Source of the DNA: Paracyclopina nana
Lineage: Eukaryota; Arthropoda; Copepoda; Cyclopoida; Cyclopettidae
Length of the DNA: 64,000 nt
Assembly: GCA_019096065.1 (NCBI GenBank)
Contig: JAGUCH010000003.1
Span: 496,001 to 560,000, forward strand
Direction: 5' to 3'
Below, one piece after another: positions 9,923-21,558 of the stretch. The position numbers and the translations under genes are program-made. Numbering within the stretch: position 1 is the stretch's first letter; every line of letters begins with the position of its first letter. A model generated the notes under the pieces. It saw only the letters and a program-made list of their open reading frames with translations. It ran no database searches and was not told the DNA's origin.

Positions 9923-12900
9923 ATGACAATGCGGTACTTGCTATTCACTCTAGTATATTGTACTAGCTATCGTAGCTCGGAGCAAAGCATTAATGAGCCT
10001 AAAGTGTTTGATACCCCAACAGAAGAGGGTGAGTCAATCATAATTTGAAATGCTCCAGTCAGTATATAATTTGTTGGAATATTCCAGGATTTGAGCATTG
10101 GATGAACCTTGGTAAAAAGGAGCTGAATGTGGCTTTGGAAAGGTACAGACAACTGACCAACAAGAAAAGCGTTGAGGAGGCGTTGAGATTGAGCAAATTT
10201 CCCAAAAACGTGGTCATTTTCGTTGGTGATGGGATGAGCATGCCGACCATCAGCGGAGCTCGCATCTTAAAGGGACAAAAGCTTTTCAATGCCTCGGGCG
10301 AAGAGCAGGAACTCGTGTGGGAAAAGTTTACAGAAACGGGATTCATCAAGGTATAATGACAAGCTCATTTCTGCTTAATTAGGTACATGCTAACTAAACA
10401 CCGCACACGAACACAAAGCAACGCACACTAGTACTAAATATCGCACACTACTAAATACCGCACACTACTTTTTCTATTATATTACATCAATGAGCTTATG
10501 AAACTGGCTGGGGGAAGGTACATACTAAATACCGTACACAAACGCACCGCAACGCACAATACTAAATACCGCACACTACTTTTATACAGTCTGACCGTTC
10601 AAAATTGGACGGTACGGAAATCTACACTTTTTGTCACATATTCAATTTATAAAGGACTTTTAAATGATATCGTTGGAAAGATTGAGCCTTTTTCCATCTT
10701 TTTTGTATCAGTAGAAAAAATCAATTGAACGAGGAATAAACAGGGAAAATTCATTTTTCCCAAGGCAACCCAGAAAATTGTCATGAGAAAACTGATGCAT
10801 CATTTATTGTTTGCTGTCACGTGGAATTCTCAATAATATTTTTCATGTTGTCAGAAAACAAAAAAAGATGTCCAAAGGTTCAAGCTTTCCAACACAACGA
10901 TACCCATTAAGCCTCAAAATTCATGAATTCATAACACAAACTTTTGATTCCCGCACCGTCCAATTTTGAACGGTCAGACGGTATATTAGATATTTTTATT
11001 ATATCAATGAACTTATGAAACTGGCTGGAGGAAAACACAAATTATTTTTTTAGTCACTAGATACACTAGTAAGCATGAATACATATAATAATGTGTGAAT
11101 CCTGACAGCCCTTTTTTGCTGTTTTTTAAGTGTGTGCGGTAAAGGGCTGAATGTACCTCAAGTATTGAGGTACATTCAGCCCTTTAGTGTGCGGTATTAA
11201 GTACTGTTTTGGGAGGTCCGCTCAGTGAACATGACGTCATGATAGCGTGAGCGAAGTTGACCCATGCATAAAAAGTGTTTGAAATAGTTCGAAATAGAAT
11301 AAGGCCAAAAAGAGCCAACTTTTCATATTATTTTGCCATATTTTTAAGCAATGCCATTCTGCAAACACCTTAGATTTATGCATTGGCTTGCCCAAAAGCC
11401 AGCCTGAAATTTGCTGAAAAATTGAATTTTTTGGCAAAATATGGTCAAATTACATAAAAATCCCACCTTGCGGAAAAAATAATGAGAAAAACTGATTCAT
11501 TAGAAATTGGAGGTCTGATTTGCATATTTTTTTTTTTTTTTGCTGTGTGCGGTATTTGCAGTGTGCGGTATTTAGTAGTGTGAGTTGCGGTGCGTTTGTG
11601 TGCGGTATTTTGTATATATACGCTGGGGGAAAAACAAATTATTTTTTAGTGAATAGAAACACGAGTAAGCATGAATTGCATGTATTAATGTGTGAATCCT
11701 GATGACTCAACCGGAATCTGTTCCATCAATTATATTATGCACCAAAACCAATGATTTAACTTGCAGTGAAAGGCACTAAGTGAAAACAGTTTATTTAGAT
11801 TATGAGTGTATCAGAATAATTGCTGTAATTTTTTTCAAATACATTTCCATTTTTTTGCTGTGTCCGGTATTTAGTAGTGTGCGATATTTAGTAGCGTGCG
11901 GTATTTAGAAGTGTGCGTTGCGCTGCGTTTGTGTACGGTATTTAGTACATACGGCTTAATTCAGTTACCCCACTTCTCCTTTTTCGATTTTTAAATTAAT
12001 TTGAGAGCTGTAATCATCTCGTAATATCACGACTGTTTCTCAGCTGGAAGGTACTGGATAGGTATAAATATGTTGAGATCCAGGCGTTATTTCAAGTCGT
12101 GTTCTGCCTGACCACGGCTCTATTTCTAAGCGTTAACTTTGTGAACAAGTACTGGTAAAGCCTAGCAAAAGTTGATTACAGGCGTTACTAAGATTTCAGT
12201 TTTAAGGAAGTAACCGCTGGAAACTCAATTAACAATTAGAACTAGTTGCTGTTTCACGAGTGGATACGTACTATAATCTTTTTTCTACTTTTAGTGGTAA
12301 TGGCGAGCTATTCAGTTGTGGACCACGCAATTGCCCATTTGCATGCCTATCGTAGGCCTGGCACAGGCCTACTAACCAAAAAATGCCTTGTACCTTGCAG
12401 TTTATTGCATTTTCAGTATTTCTGACCAGAAAATGTATTTATTTATTCTCACAGGAAGTTTCTAGCAAACATAAGATAATATTAGTCATGTTAAATACGT
12501 CCAAAACTATTGATAGCAGTGTAGTCATATCAATTAAAGGAATGGTGATATGCACGCGACTATTTTCTGCATATACTGATTGGACAAAATGAAATCACAG
12601 GATTATTTCTTGGGAGGAGTAATAATGCCTTCTTCATCGACAAATTCAGGTGCATTTCCCTCACCTTCGTCAGGAGTAGCTACACGACTCTCCACCTATA
12701 TAAACAAAACAATCAAAAGGATAACGGTAATTATCTACTAAAGTTATGTAGATAGGCAACATGAATTGATGGATTATAGTATAACAAAAGTTAAACTACT
12801 ATAAAAGGAGAGGTAATGGGACTTACAGGTGGGGTTTCCTTGGGCCTGGTGGCTTCATCCTTGGCAGCTTTCTCCTTGGCAGCTCTCTCCTTACGAACTC

Positions 12901-15900
12901 GCTCCTCAGCTTTCTTGTTGTTAGCCGCAATTTCCTTGGCAAGGGCCATTTGCCTCCTCATGTTGTTGGCACTGTCGAGGAATTCCTCACCGCTGGAACA
13001 GCTGTCCTCATCTGCAAACTCATCAGCAATCCTCTTGCGAGCAGCTTGATTGAGCTTTTCATCCGTGTGCTGAGAAAAGGGATAGCATTTCCTAGGAGAA
13101 ACCGACGAAGTTCGGCGTCGCTTGGCAGGTGTTGTGGATGTTCCACTAGTGGACGGCTCTTGCTGATCTTGCTTCTTCCTCCTATTTGATCGCCGGACAG
13201 TGTCCTCTACGACAATTTCGGGAATATTGTTCCTTGCATCAGCAGAGTAGGCCTTAACCAAGGACAAGATGTCCTTATTGCGCATCTTAGCGTCCTCATA
13301 CAATTTGGCGATCTAAGATAATTGACATTTTACACCAATTGAACACTAAAAGAAGGATGTGTCACTTACCTCCGGCATCTTTGAGATGGGGTCAAACGTT
13401 AAGTTGAATGGATCGTACCCCTGCAAGTAAGCTGCTGCCATGATGATGTCGAGGGTTTCATTCTCGTCAGCTACAATGCCAGCATTGGCAGACATGTCAG
13501 CAAGGACTTTTTCCTCAGGAGGATACTCGCGTTCCTTGTCCTCAGCCTTCCTGAGCTTGAAAACCTTCTCAATTTCCTTTCGGCCAGCAACTTGAGCTCT
13601 GTGTTCCTCCTCTGTCATGGGTACAACAGCCGAGGGCAAGATGTGCTTATTAGCCTCATAGAACATGCGGTCAGTTTTCATGATGAAGTTGACGCAGGCG
13701 TCGACATCCTTAAATTGCTGAGCTGCTTGTGTGACATAGCTGCCATAATCGTTTCCGAAAGACTGAGCACAGGTGGACATTATATCGCAAAAGTTGTCGA
13801 CGCTCTCCTGAGGATGGTACCTCTTAGCCTCACGAATTCTTGGGACAAGCCCCTTGAACACCATATTGAAATAGCCTTTCATCAAAGGCCGCTTGATGAA
13901 AGTGCAGCATCTGAGCGAGCTGAATACAACATGACAATTAGCGCACACTTAGTCACAACATTTAGACATTGTACTTACTTCTTCACCAGACCATAAATCA
14001 AATGTGCACGAGCAAGTTCGGTGAACAAGTTGTTCAGCGTCGTGCGGGCAATGAAGATATTCATCCCCTTGTCGGATAGCCCTTGCAAGTGCGGCGCCAA
14101 GAAGTCCACTAACTGCTCTTGCACGAAATGGAAACTAAAGAAAATGTCGGCGGACTTTCCCATTTTGTTAAAAGGGATGAGTCTGAAAAGGATTCCCCAA
14201 GCCTTGCTCTTATTCTCCGCATTACCAAGGACAGCAGCCTGAGAGCTCAATCTCGCACCTTCATTAAGTGAAAGGCTGCTCACGTTTTCTTGAATGTTCC
14301 GTGTCATGGTTTTAACTTCCTATGATTCATCATGTAAAAATCTTATATGTGCTTTGCACAACTTGAACATGACTTACCTTCATGCCAAGGAACTTATTGT
14401 CCAGCTTTTTGTTGAGCTTCTCGAACTTCTCGTTAATCAAATTTGTCAACGTGATGACCGCATTGTCAATGTAGACCTTCAGGTCTTCATGACTAGTGGA
14501 CGACCTGATCACGACTGGCACATGAGTAGCGGCAACCTCACTCGATGACTCAAATGGAGGATCGTCATCCTGACTGTAAGTTGGCAAAGGCGTGTCTTCT
14601 ACTTGTTGCTGCTCCTCTTCCAAGTTGGCTCTTTGGGCATCTTCATCCAGCGCCTTTTGGGCATTCTGCAAGGCTTCTTCAGCAGCCTTCTCGAGAGCTT
14701 CTTCAGCAGCATCTTTCGTGGCGTCAGTAGCTGACTTAATTGCTGCCATTATTGCCTCGTCTGAAAATTGAACGACAACTTGGGAAGGAGTCATTGCATC
14801 GCATCGTACGAGTGCCGGAGTAGACTCGGTTGTTCCAGCAGTGGTCACAACGTATAAACCTTTTGCTTGGTCTTCAGCAATGTGATCCATGATGATCTGA
14901 TCCGGGTCAATGAATGACGTTCCAGGCACCAATTCAACTGTGGTGTCAAGTGAAATTGTGCCTAAGAGCTCATCGCTCGGCTGGAGCAAGTCATCCTGAC
15001 TTTTGTCCAAGTCAGATGTCTTGGACGTCTTCTTTTTAGGCTTGTCCTTAGCAATCTTGATTGCAGGCTCGTCGTTAGAGGCCTTGGCTCCAGACTTTAA
15101 CGCCATTTGAGTGACCTTGTTAGCCTTGCTAGACGACTGCTCAGTGGCTGACTCGTCGGTTATCGGGATGCCTTGGTTGATGTCCCTCCTAGTCGTCACA
15201 CGGTCAATCCTTTTGAAGACGAACTTGTCGGTCGCCGTTTTCCTTGGAATATAGTCGAAATCCTTGGGGATCTTCTCATACCACAACTCGATCATTCGTA
15301 TGTAGTCCAGCAACAGGGAGGTTGAAGCTCCTGCGGTTATCTCTTCATTGAGGTCATCCAGGATCATGTCCAAACGTCTCTGGGGGACACCTGCAAAAAG
15401 TAGAGACTCGATGTAATGGCGTCGCTATGTAGTGATTGCAAAGTCTACGTACCTCTTTCAACTCGAGCAAAGACTCGAATCGTTCGCTCCTCGCCGGTAA
15501 AAGCGTCTTGGAACTTGAATTCCTTGGTCCTGTTGTAGGTGTGAATGGACTCCAGCGGATTGAACTCCTTTTTGATCTTGTCGATCCAAAGATCATAATT
15601 GGCGTCGCGGATATCAGCCGTGACCGAATTGAACGGCACATCCATGTCGAAATCGCAGATCACAAGTCGATCATACGTTCCGCCGATCGATTCTTCGGTT
15701 TCCTTCTTCTTAGGGCCCATTTTTCACCAGTATTCGCTTTTCTTTAAATTTTGACGGTGTCTCGGATGAGAGGCTCGCGAGAAAAGTGAGTCAGCAAATT
15801 TTGGTCAGCTGTCGATTTGATTTTGACACTACCTTATCACGGCTGTGTCACGTCTGGAAATGGCGACGCTTTGAAGTTTCAGCTGTGCCGCTCTGTGATT

Positions 15901-18900
15901 GGTTGATTTGAATTGGCGTCTATTGCATCGAGTCCTGGGATTGGCTGATTTGAATTGGCGTCTATTAATTGCATCGAGTCATGGGATTGGCTGATTTGAA
16001 TTGGCGTCTATTGCATCGAGTCCTGTGATTGGTCGACACATGTTTCAAACATTGACTACTATTGGTTGAGTCAACTGCGCAGTTTAAGTTAAGAAATCGT
16101 TTCGTGCAGACTGAAACATTTCTCAGTGATTCCAAATTCGCAATTTCGGAAACGACAGGCCTAGCAATGCCTAGAAAGTGAGTCCTACTTCAAAGTTACT
16201 GCCTTTGCAGAAATTAATCATTGTTAATATTTTAGAAAACGTGACGACTCAGACATGAGTCGACGAGAGTTGACCAAAAGTAGACGCAAAAGCAACAGAG
16301 TTGTGACCAGTGTGCGACGACAACTCGATCTAATTCGCAATATTGTGCAATCAAACCCTACGAATGACGCAGATTCCCCAGGAATTAATGATCGGTATGT
16401 CTTTTTCGTCATCATTATTGAAGACGGTTCTTATCAGTTGTTATAATTCATTTCCAGGCGTGCTAAAGTTGTTGACAATTCGGATTTGATCAATGACTGC
16501 TTTGTGGAATTGCAAAATATCCTGGATCATGAGGAGCGTGTGGCACAAGATGCATCGGATGAGTATTCATCTGGTGATGAGTTCGTCCAAAGTTCATTGA
16601 AGGATACGGAGAAGAAAAAGAATAAGAAAAGGCAGCGTAAAGCTCAGTCAGACGATAGTGCTGACGAGTTCTCAGTTGAGCAGCTGTTAGAGCAGGAGCA
16701 TTTGGAGGCACTTGCAAAGAAGGCCCCTCCCAAGTTCACGTTCCGCCCAACTCCAACAACACATCCAGAACTTGCAATGCCATCGACCAGTCGTGACACA
16801 TCAGTCTCAGTACCATTGGCGAGGTCGTCTGCTCTTGTTGATCTCACACGGCCATCTGGAAGTGGTGATATGTCAATCTCTGTTCCAATGGTTCCGCAGC
16901 AGCAAATGACTGGTCAAGACAATGGCGTCGGATCTGCAATGAATGGCCATGAAAGTCAGGAGCCAGCAAGTGCTGAAAACAGTGACGTTGAGGTCGAATT
17001 TGCTTCTGAGCCGGGAGACATTGACTTCCATGTTGATTTGGATAGCGACAGCGATATGCCTGAAACTGACAATGAATTGGCCAGTCGTATATATAACGAT
17101 TTCAATAAATCTGAAGGGCACTTTCTGAACAAGATCATCATGAACATCTGTCAGTCAGACGACGAGGATGAGAAGGAGAGCCTTAATTGGCGTGAGCGTG
17201 AATTCAACAGGGCTTGTGAAGATGACCACCAATTTAGCGAAGATGAAGAGGAAGGTGAAGAGGTCCTTGACAAGTTCCTCCACACTCATGAGCCTGAACC
17301 GGATCCTGACGAAATGGAGATTGACGATGAAGAAATTGTCGTGGCCAACTTAAATACTGATGGAGAGGCCGTGCCTATGCGATATGCAGCTTTTGTGGAG
17401 TACTTCGAAAAAGAAAAGGCCTTGGAAGGAAAGGATGAACGTCATCGAAGTTTCGTCGAGCTGTTTACAGCTGTCATGCGTAAGTCTTTTGCCAACAAGA
17501 CCACTGAGAAGATTGTGTATAATCTGTTTCGAGCGCGTGAAAAAGTTTACCGTCAAGTTAAGATGCGAGGATTGGAATCCAGCAAGAAACGATGGCTCAA
17601 CAAGCATCCTCGAGTCCTCATGGACTATGAAATTAAGGATCTGAAAACTGGCAGGATTTTCATGTCACGAAGGAATGTGCGCTTCCCCCGAAAAAAATAT
17701 CCGGCAAGCAAATTTAAGAAAATTTCTGAGTTCACCCACTGTTCAATTAATGACTTATTTGAACACTCGCAACAAATCCACGGTCGAAGCACACTTGATC
17801 CGCCACAAAAGGGCCATGACATGGTCGATATTTTCATGGATGGCGTACCAGTGGTCAAGAGTAGTGAAGCCAAGCTTGATTGCACCTGTCTCAGATTTCC
17901 ACACTGCAAGAACGTGTACGTGTATGGGATGCATGTTTATGCTAGGGATGCTAAGTTGAATTGTGTTCAAGTGCTGGCAAAGCTGATCCAAGAGATTGAA
18001 TCGGCAGGTTTCTACATTCGACGCATTATTGCTGATGGCCCAATGCGCGCAGCTTTGAAATGCCTGCACACTTTTGCCGGCTATTACAGCTGTGAGTTTT
18101 GTCTCACTAAAGGTGAGAAGCCAGGCAATAAGCTCATCTTTCCAAGCACTACCATGAATGATGTTGACCTCAAGCGTGGTGCTGAATGGTGGAGGAACAT
18201 GGCCGCTCGTATTGCAGAAGAAGGCATTGAAAATATTCCGGCAGAGGAACTTTGCGGACTCACAGGAGCTTCTCCACTACTGGATGTGACGTACTTCAAC
18301 ATGTACAAGGCCTTCACATGCGAGCCAATGCATATGATCGGAGGCGTCTGCAAAAAATTCATTCAAATGATATTCAAGATTAACAAAAAGCAAGGAAAGC
18401 GTTTAACTGCAGAGCAGACCAATCTCATGACCAAGTTTGACCTGAGGTGGATGAATATTAAGATGCCACGTGAGTTCTGCAGGCTTAACAGATCAATGAT
18501 TCGCTCCCACATCTTCTACAAGTCTCAAGAATATTTTTCAATGATTGCGGTTGGGTTCTTGGCAATTGGCGACGTCTTGAGCACTGATGATGAAACCACC
18601 AAGAGCAAGCGCACGCCTTGGCTCATTTTCGCTTACCTAACCAGGTGTGCTATGTTCGACAACAAGAAGTGGAGGGAAATCATTCAGAAGAAAGTGCCAT
18701 TCTTCATGTTGATCAACAATCTGTACACTTCCTATGAGGCTGGATTTGAGGAGAGCGAGTGCACATGGAATCTGCACAACTTTAGCCATTTGTTTGAGCT
18801 ACGCGAGATTGCACCTCTTCCGGACTTGTCGGCACTCCAATTCGAGGGTCTTTTCAGCATCTTAAAGAAGGTGGTAAAGCCGAACACATGCTCATTTTCG

Positions 18901-21467
18901 AAACAAGTGATTGAGATCATTACCGCCTACAACGTGCGTCAACACAACTGCAATAATGTGGTGAGGTTCTCCGAGAAAGAAAGCGACAGATACTCTGACA
19001 ACAAGCTTTACACCCGTGACGGACACTTCTATCAAATTGAGAAGATTGAAGATGACCATTACCTTTGCAAAAGGTACTTGACGTCCAAATTCGAGACTCT
19101 ACCAATTGTAAGGCTAAACTGGGATGTCGTCGGAGTACGCAAACTTGTGAGCTTGCCCAGCACTCTTCATGTTGTGCCTAAATCAACGGTAATTGGAAAA
19201 GCAACGATTGACCAAGACATCCTTATTTCGGTCCCATTTGATTTCTTTTTCGTGTAAGGACCAAAGATGACTTTGGTCAAGCAGTCAGCATTTATGCCAC
19301 TCTAGTTCATGTCGACTTAAAGTTATGCTTATTGTGAAAATAAAAACAGGAAAGGTCATTAAAAAATAATGATATGAGCATTGCTAATTAATTCATGCGT
19401 AATTTAAAAGATGTACAGAAATGGCAACTCAGCATCATGCAGATCAAGTTTATTGTTGTAGCAGTTGTTTTTTCCAGTTGTGAAAAGTACATTAAACCTA
19501 CTCTAAAGTCGTGACATATTGTAACAAATTATATGTACTTAGAATAACAACTCATCCAGCAGTGGTCCACGAGATGTCCACAGCTTAAATCTAGAAAAAA
19601 AAAATTTGGTCACAAATTGTAGCAGTCGTAAAACATTAGTTATCATCTCATTGACTACAGCATTTGCTCGCATTAAATCTAAGGAAAACGCGTAAGGTGT
19701 GCAAAGGCCAAGTCGCACTTGTAATCAGGTTGAGCATTTTCGAAAAGGAGAAGTGGGGTAATTGTCAAGTGCTTTAAATCAATTACAAATGTAGGAAAAA
19801 CTCTATATACTAAGGCCATTAAAAGTTGTCTCCTTTATGTCCTTGAAGCGTTATAAAGCAGGAATTTCATTAGGATTTCTTTTTTAAAGAGATTTGTGCC
19901 TTTTTACGCAGACTTACAACACTGACAAGCAAACAGGTGATTCCGCAGCTACTGCAGTTGCCATGTTCACCGGAGTGAAAGCCGTGCACAAGACGCTTGG
20001 ATTCACCGGACCCATCGTTTTCAAGAAGCCATCGAGTGAGAAATCGGCCGAGAAATTGACCACCATTTTGGACTGGGCTCAAGAGGCGGGCATGAAGACA
20101 GGCTTTGTCACCACCACAAGAATCACGCACGCTACACCTGCAGCTCTGTATGCCCATTCAGCAAGTCGTGATTGGGAATGCGACGCTGCAATTATCGAGA
20201 AAAAAGTACTCATGGACAAGGACGAGGCGTTACCCACGCCTGATCAAGTATAATTACCCAAGATTTCTTTTTTTTGGCTGGTGAGTTTAGATGTTTTTTC
20301 TTTCAGCTCGCAGATATAGCTCGACAATTAGTGGAGAATGAACCGGGCAACAGAACAGATGTCATTTTCGGTGGAGGCTACCTGGCCTTCAAGGCCATTC
20401 CGGATTACGAGCCCAAATCTGCATGGGATTGCATGCGCAAAGATGGGAGGGATTTGACCCGCGAGTGGTGCGACAATCAAGCCAGCCAAGGCTTCGATCA
20501 CAGATTTGTGTCCACTGCGAGCGAGCTCAGGGAGGCCATTGCATCCGGAGTGCCCAAGGTGTTTGGTCTTTTCGCCGAATCTCACATGTCATATGAGTAC
20601 CAGAGGCCTGACAACCAGCCAAGTTTGACTGAAATGGCCACTTCGGCCGTGAACATCTTGAAGAAAACGGATACAAAGGATAAGGGCTTTTTCTTGATGG
20701 TCGAAGGCGGAAGGATTGACCATGCTCATCACGACAACATGGGCAAATTGGCCTTGGATGAGACCGTGAGCCTTGACAATGCAGTGGAAAAAGTGCAGGA
20801 GACTCTAAAAGAACTGGGCATTTTGGACGAGACGCTGATTATCGTCACAGCAGATCATGGCCATACCATGAACATTGTGGGGTATCCTGAAAGGGGGCAA
20901 GAGTTCCCTGCACTCCATATGCCCACTGACGGCGATGGCATTTTTGAAACCTCAATCACCTATGCCAACGGGCCAAGCGCTAATGCAAGCTCATATGCAA
21001 TCAATGAAAATGGGGCTTGCGTCAGAGTTGACCCCTCGAAGCAAGACTACAGGTAATTTACGAATAATATGAAGAAGCTAACTCACAATGATGGCGTTAT
21101 TCTTCACAGGGACATGAAGTATCAGTATCCAGCCCTTGCTTATCGAAGGAGTGAAAGCCATGGCTCGGAGGATGTTGGTATTTGGGCCTCGGGCCCCATG
21201 GCATTTTTGTTCCACAAAACTCACGAGCAGAGCTACGTCGGCCATGTGATTGCGTTTGTCTTGAAAATTGGCCACTTTCGTAACGATCCCAGGAGACTTC
21301 TAGACGATGCGAATCACGATTCCCAGGAGAGCCTCATTGACCTGGATGGCAACACTCAATTCTGGCTAATTGTCGTCTTGAGCGTGATCAGCGTTTTGAT
21401 GACATTGGTATCGGTGCTCTTATTTATGAAAATTCGAAGCAGGCACAGAGCCAACTATCCTCTATAA
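9923..21467 (+). CDS. Membrane-bound alkaline phosphatase
   Basis: Five exons, 9923-10028, 10088-10350, 19912-20247, 20307-21052 and 21110-21467, join in phase to 602 aa. Family landmarks: signal peptide (MRYLLFTLVYC), VIFVGDGMS metal site, TGDSAATA containing the nucleophile serine, EGGRIDHAHH, and TADHGHT. Family knowledge: a Zn/Mg phosphomonoesterase on the outer cell surface. Unlike most animal enzymes, which carry a GPI signal, the C-terminus has a long hydrophobic segment (FWLIVVLSVISVLMTLVSVL) followed by a basic tail MKIRSRHRANYPL, so it looks like a type I transmembrane anchor. The second intron (10351-19911, 9.6 kb) contains a repeat cluster and a whole DNA transposon, yet the flanking exons read TGFIK|TYNTDKQ exactly as expected for the family. 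Confidence 0.93.
10587..10981. mobile_element. Tc1/mariner-type MITE, 395 bp
   Basis: Perfectly placed 27-bp terminal inverted repeats with one mismatch: 10587-10613 starts CAGTCTGACCGTTC, and the reverse complement of 10955-10981 starts CCGTCTGACCGTTC. It is flanked on both sides by TA (10585-10586 and 10982-10983), the target-site duplication of Tc1/mariner elements. No transposase is encoded. It sits inside the CCGCACAC repeat cluster, so it is younger than its host repeat. Confidence 0.8.
11141..11185. repeat. Perfect 21-bp-arm hairpin
   Basis: AAAGGGCTGAATGTACCTCAA (11141-11161) is followed by a 3-nt spacer and its exact reverse complement (11165-11185). It is flanked by GTGTGCGGT on one side and AGTGTGCGGT on the other. 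It could be a very short palindromic insertion or the tip of the surrounding foldback repeat. Confidence 0.85.
12603..15720 (-). CDS. Transposon accessory protein of unknown function, 916 aa
   Basis: Six exons, 15720-15453, 15390-14378, 14319-13979, 13919-13370, 13312-12827 and 12695-12603, join in phase from ATG (MGPKKKETEES) to TAA (TPPKK). I recognise no known domain. Visible features: a compact N-terminal region (about 1-90); a Lys/Glu/Ala-rich low-complexity middle with EKAAEEALQNAQKALDE coiled-coil character; a conserved-looking region rich in aromatic residues (GILFRLIPFNKMGKSADIFF, YHPQESVDNFC); two basic nuclear-localisation-like clusters (RRSNRRKKQ, PAKRRR); and a charged C-terminal helix. 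It shares a 450-bp divergent promoter with the transposase. By analogy with two-gene CACTA elements it could bind the element's ends or regulate it; that is inference only. Confidence 0.8.
15897..16035. promoter_or_regulatory. Bidirectional transposon promoter with ~42-45-bp tandem repeats
   Basis: Three consecutive units of the form GATTGGCTGATTTGAATTGG... followed by GCATCGAGTC, plus a partial fourth, lie between the two divergent start codons (15720 and 16167). Each unit carries two ATTGG pentamers, i.e. CCAAT boxes on the minus strand. The unit length varies only by a small TTAA-like insertion in the middle copy. Repeated CCAAT boxes between divergent genes fit a shared promoter or a binding array for an element-encoded protein. 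Confidence 0.65.
16167..19257 (+). CDS. CACTA/EnSpm-like transposase, 989 aa
   Basis: Three exons, 16167-16177, 16236-16394 and 16458-19257, join in phase starting MPRKKRDDSD. The N-terminal 330 aa are acidic and low-complexity. The core resembles the widespread animal EnSpm-like transposases: a first Asp in DIFMDGVPVVKSS, a second in IIADGPMRAALK, then a Cys pair in CEFCLTKGE, a PLLD...M-H(x)2-GGV motif and a PREF-x-R basic segment before the last conserved helices. Family knowledge: these are DDE nucleases that cut at terminal repeats. The assignment of the individual catalytic residues is inferred from motif order. The first coding exon is only 11 nt. No stops or frameshifts are present, so the protein may be functional. 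Confidence 0.8.
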
Positions 21468-21558
21468 AAACCTTAAGCTTTGTTCATAAAGTGACACTTT
21501 TCACTGCCTCCAATAAAAAAGTTTGCTGGAAAAACTCGTCTTTTTGGTAAGGTCCCTG

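Larger units (their letters stand above)
10381..11955. repeat. Cluster of inverted and direct repeats with CCGCACAC / GTGTGCGG motifs
   Basis: At the left end the motif ACTAAATACCGCACACTAC recurs several times (about 10428-10577). At the right end it recurs inverted (GTGTGCGGTATTTAGTAGTG) around 11550-11590 and 11865-11945. Inside, a segment beginning AAACTGGCTGG and ending AATGTGTGAATCCTGA occurs near 11017-11102 and again near 11620-11702. This arrangement suggests palindromic mobile elements inserted into one another. No protein-coding frame is convincing. Confidence 0.75.
11965..19761. mobile_element. Two-gene DNA transposon of CACTA/EnSpm-like type, ~7.8 kb
   Basis: The left end TTACCCCACTTCTCC (from about 11965) and the right end GGAGAAGTGGGGTAA (to 19761) form terminal inverted repeats of about 22 bp (one extra T on the left). 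Between them lie exactly two multi-exon genes in divergent orientation with no stops or frameshifts: an accessory protein (minus, 12603-15720) and a DDE-type transposase (plus, 16167-19257). No clear target-site duplication flanks the ends, so the exact boundary is uncertain by a few bases. The element lies entirely inside the alkaline phosphatase intron. Intact genes suggest recent activity. The superfamily call rests on the transposase motifs and not on the termini. Confidence 0.82.

Noticed and set aside
12383-12592. Short plus-strand frame in the transposon left arm
   Set aside because: 69 codons, no domain, no splice context, and it lies in the 3' flank of the accessory gene.
11965-19761. 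TTA/TAA as the target-site duplication of the large transposon
   Set aside because: TTA at the left and TAA at the right are inverted, not direct, copies, so they belong to the terminal repeat.
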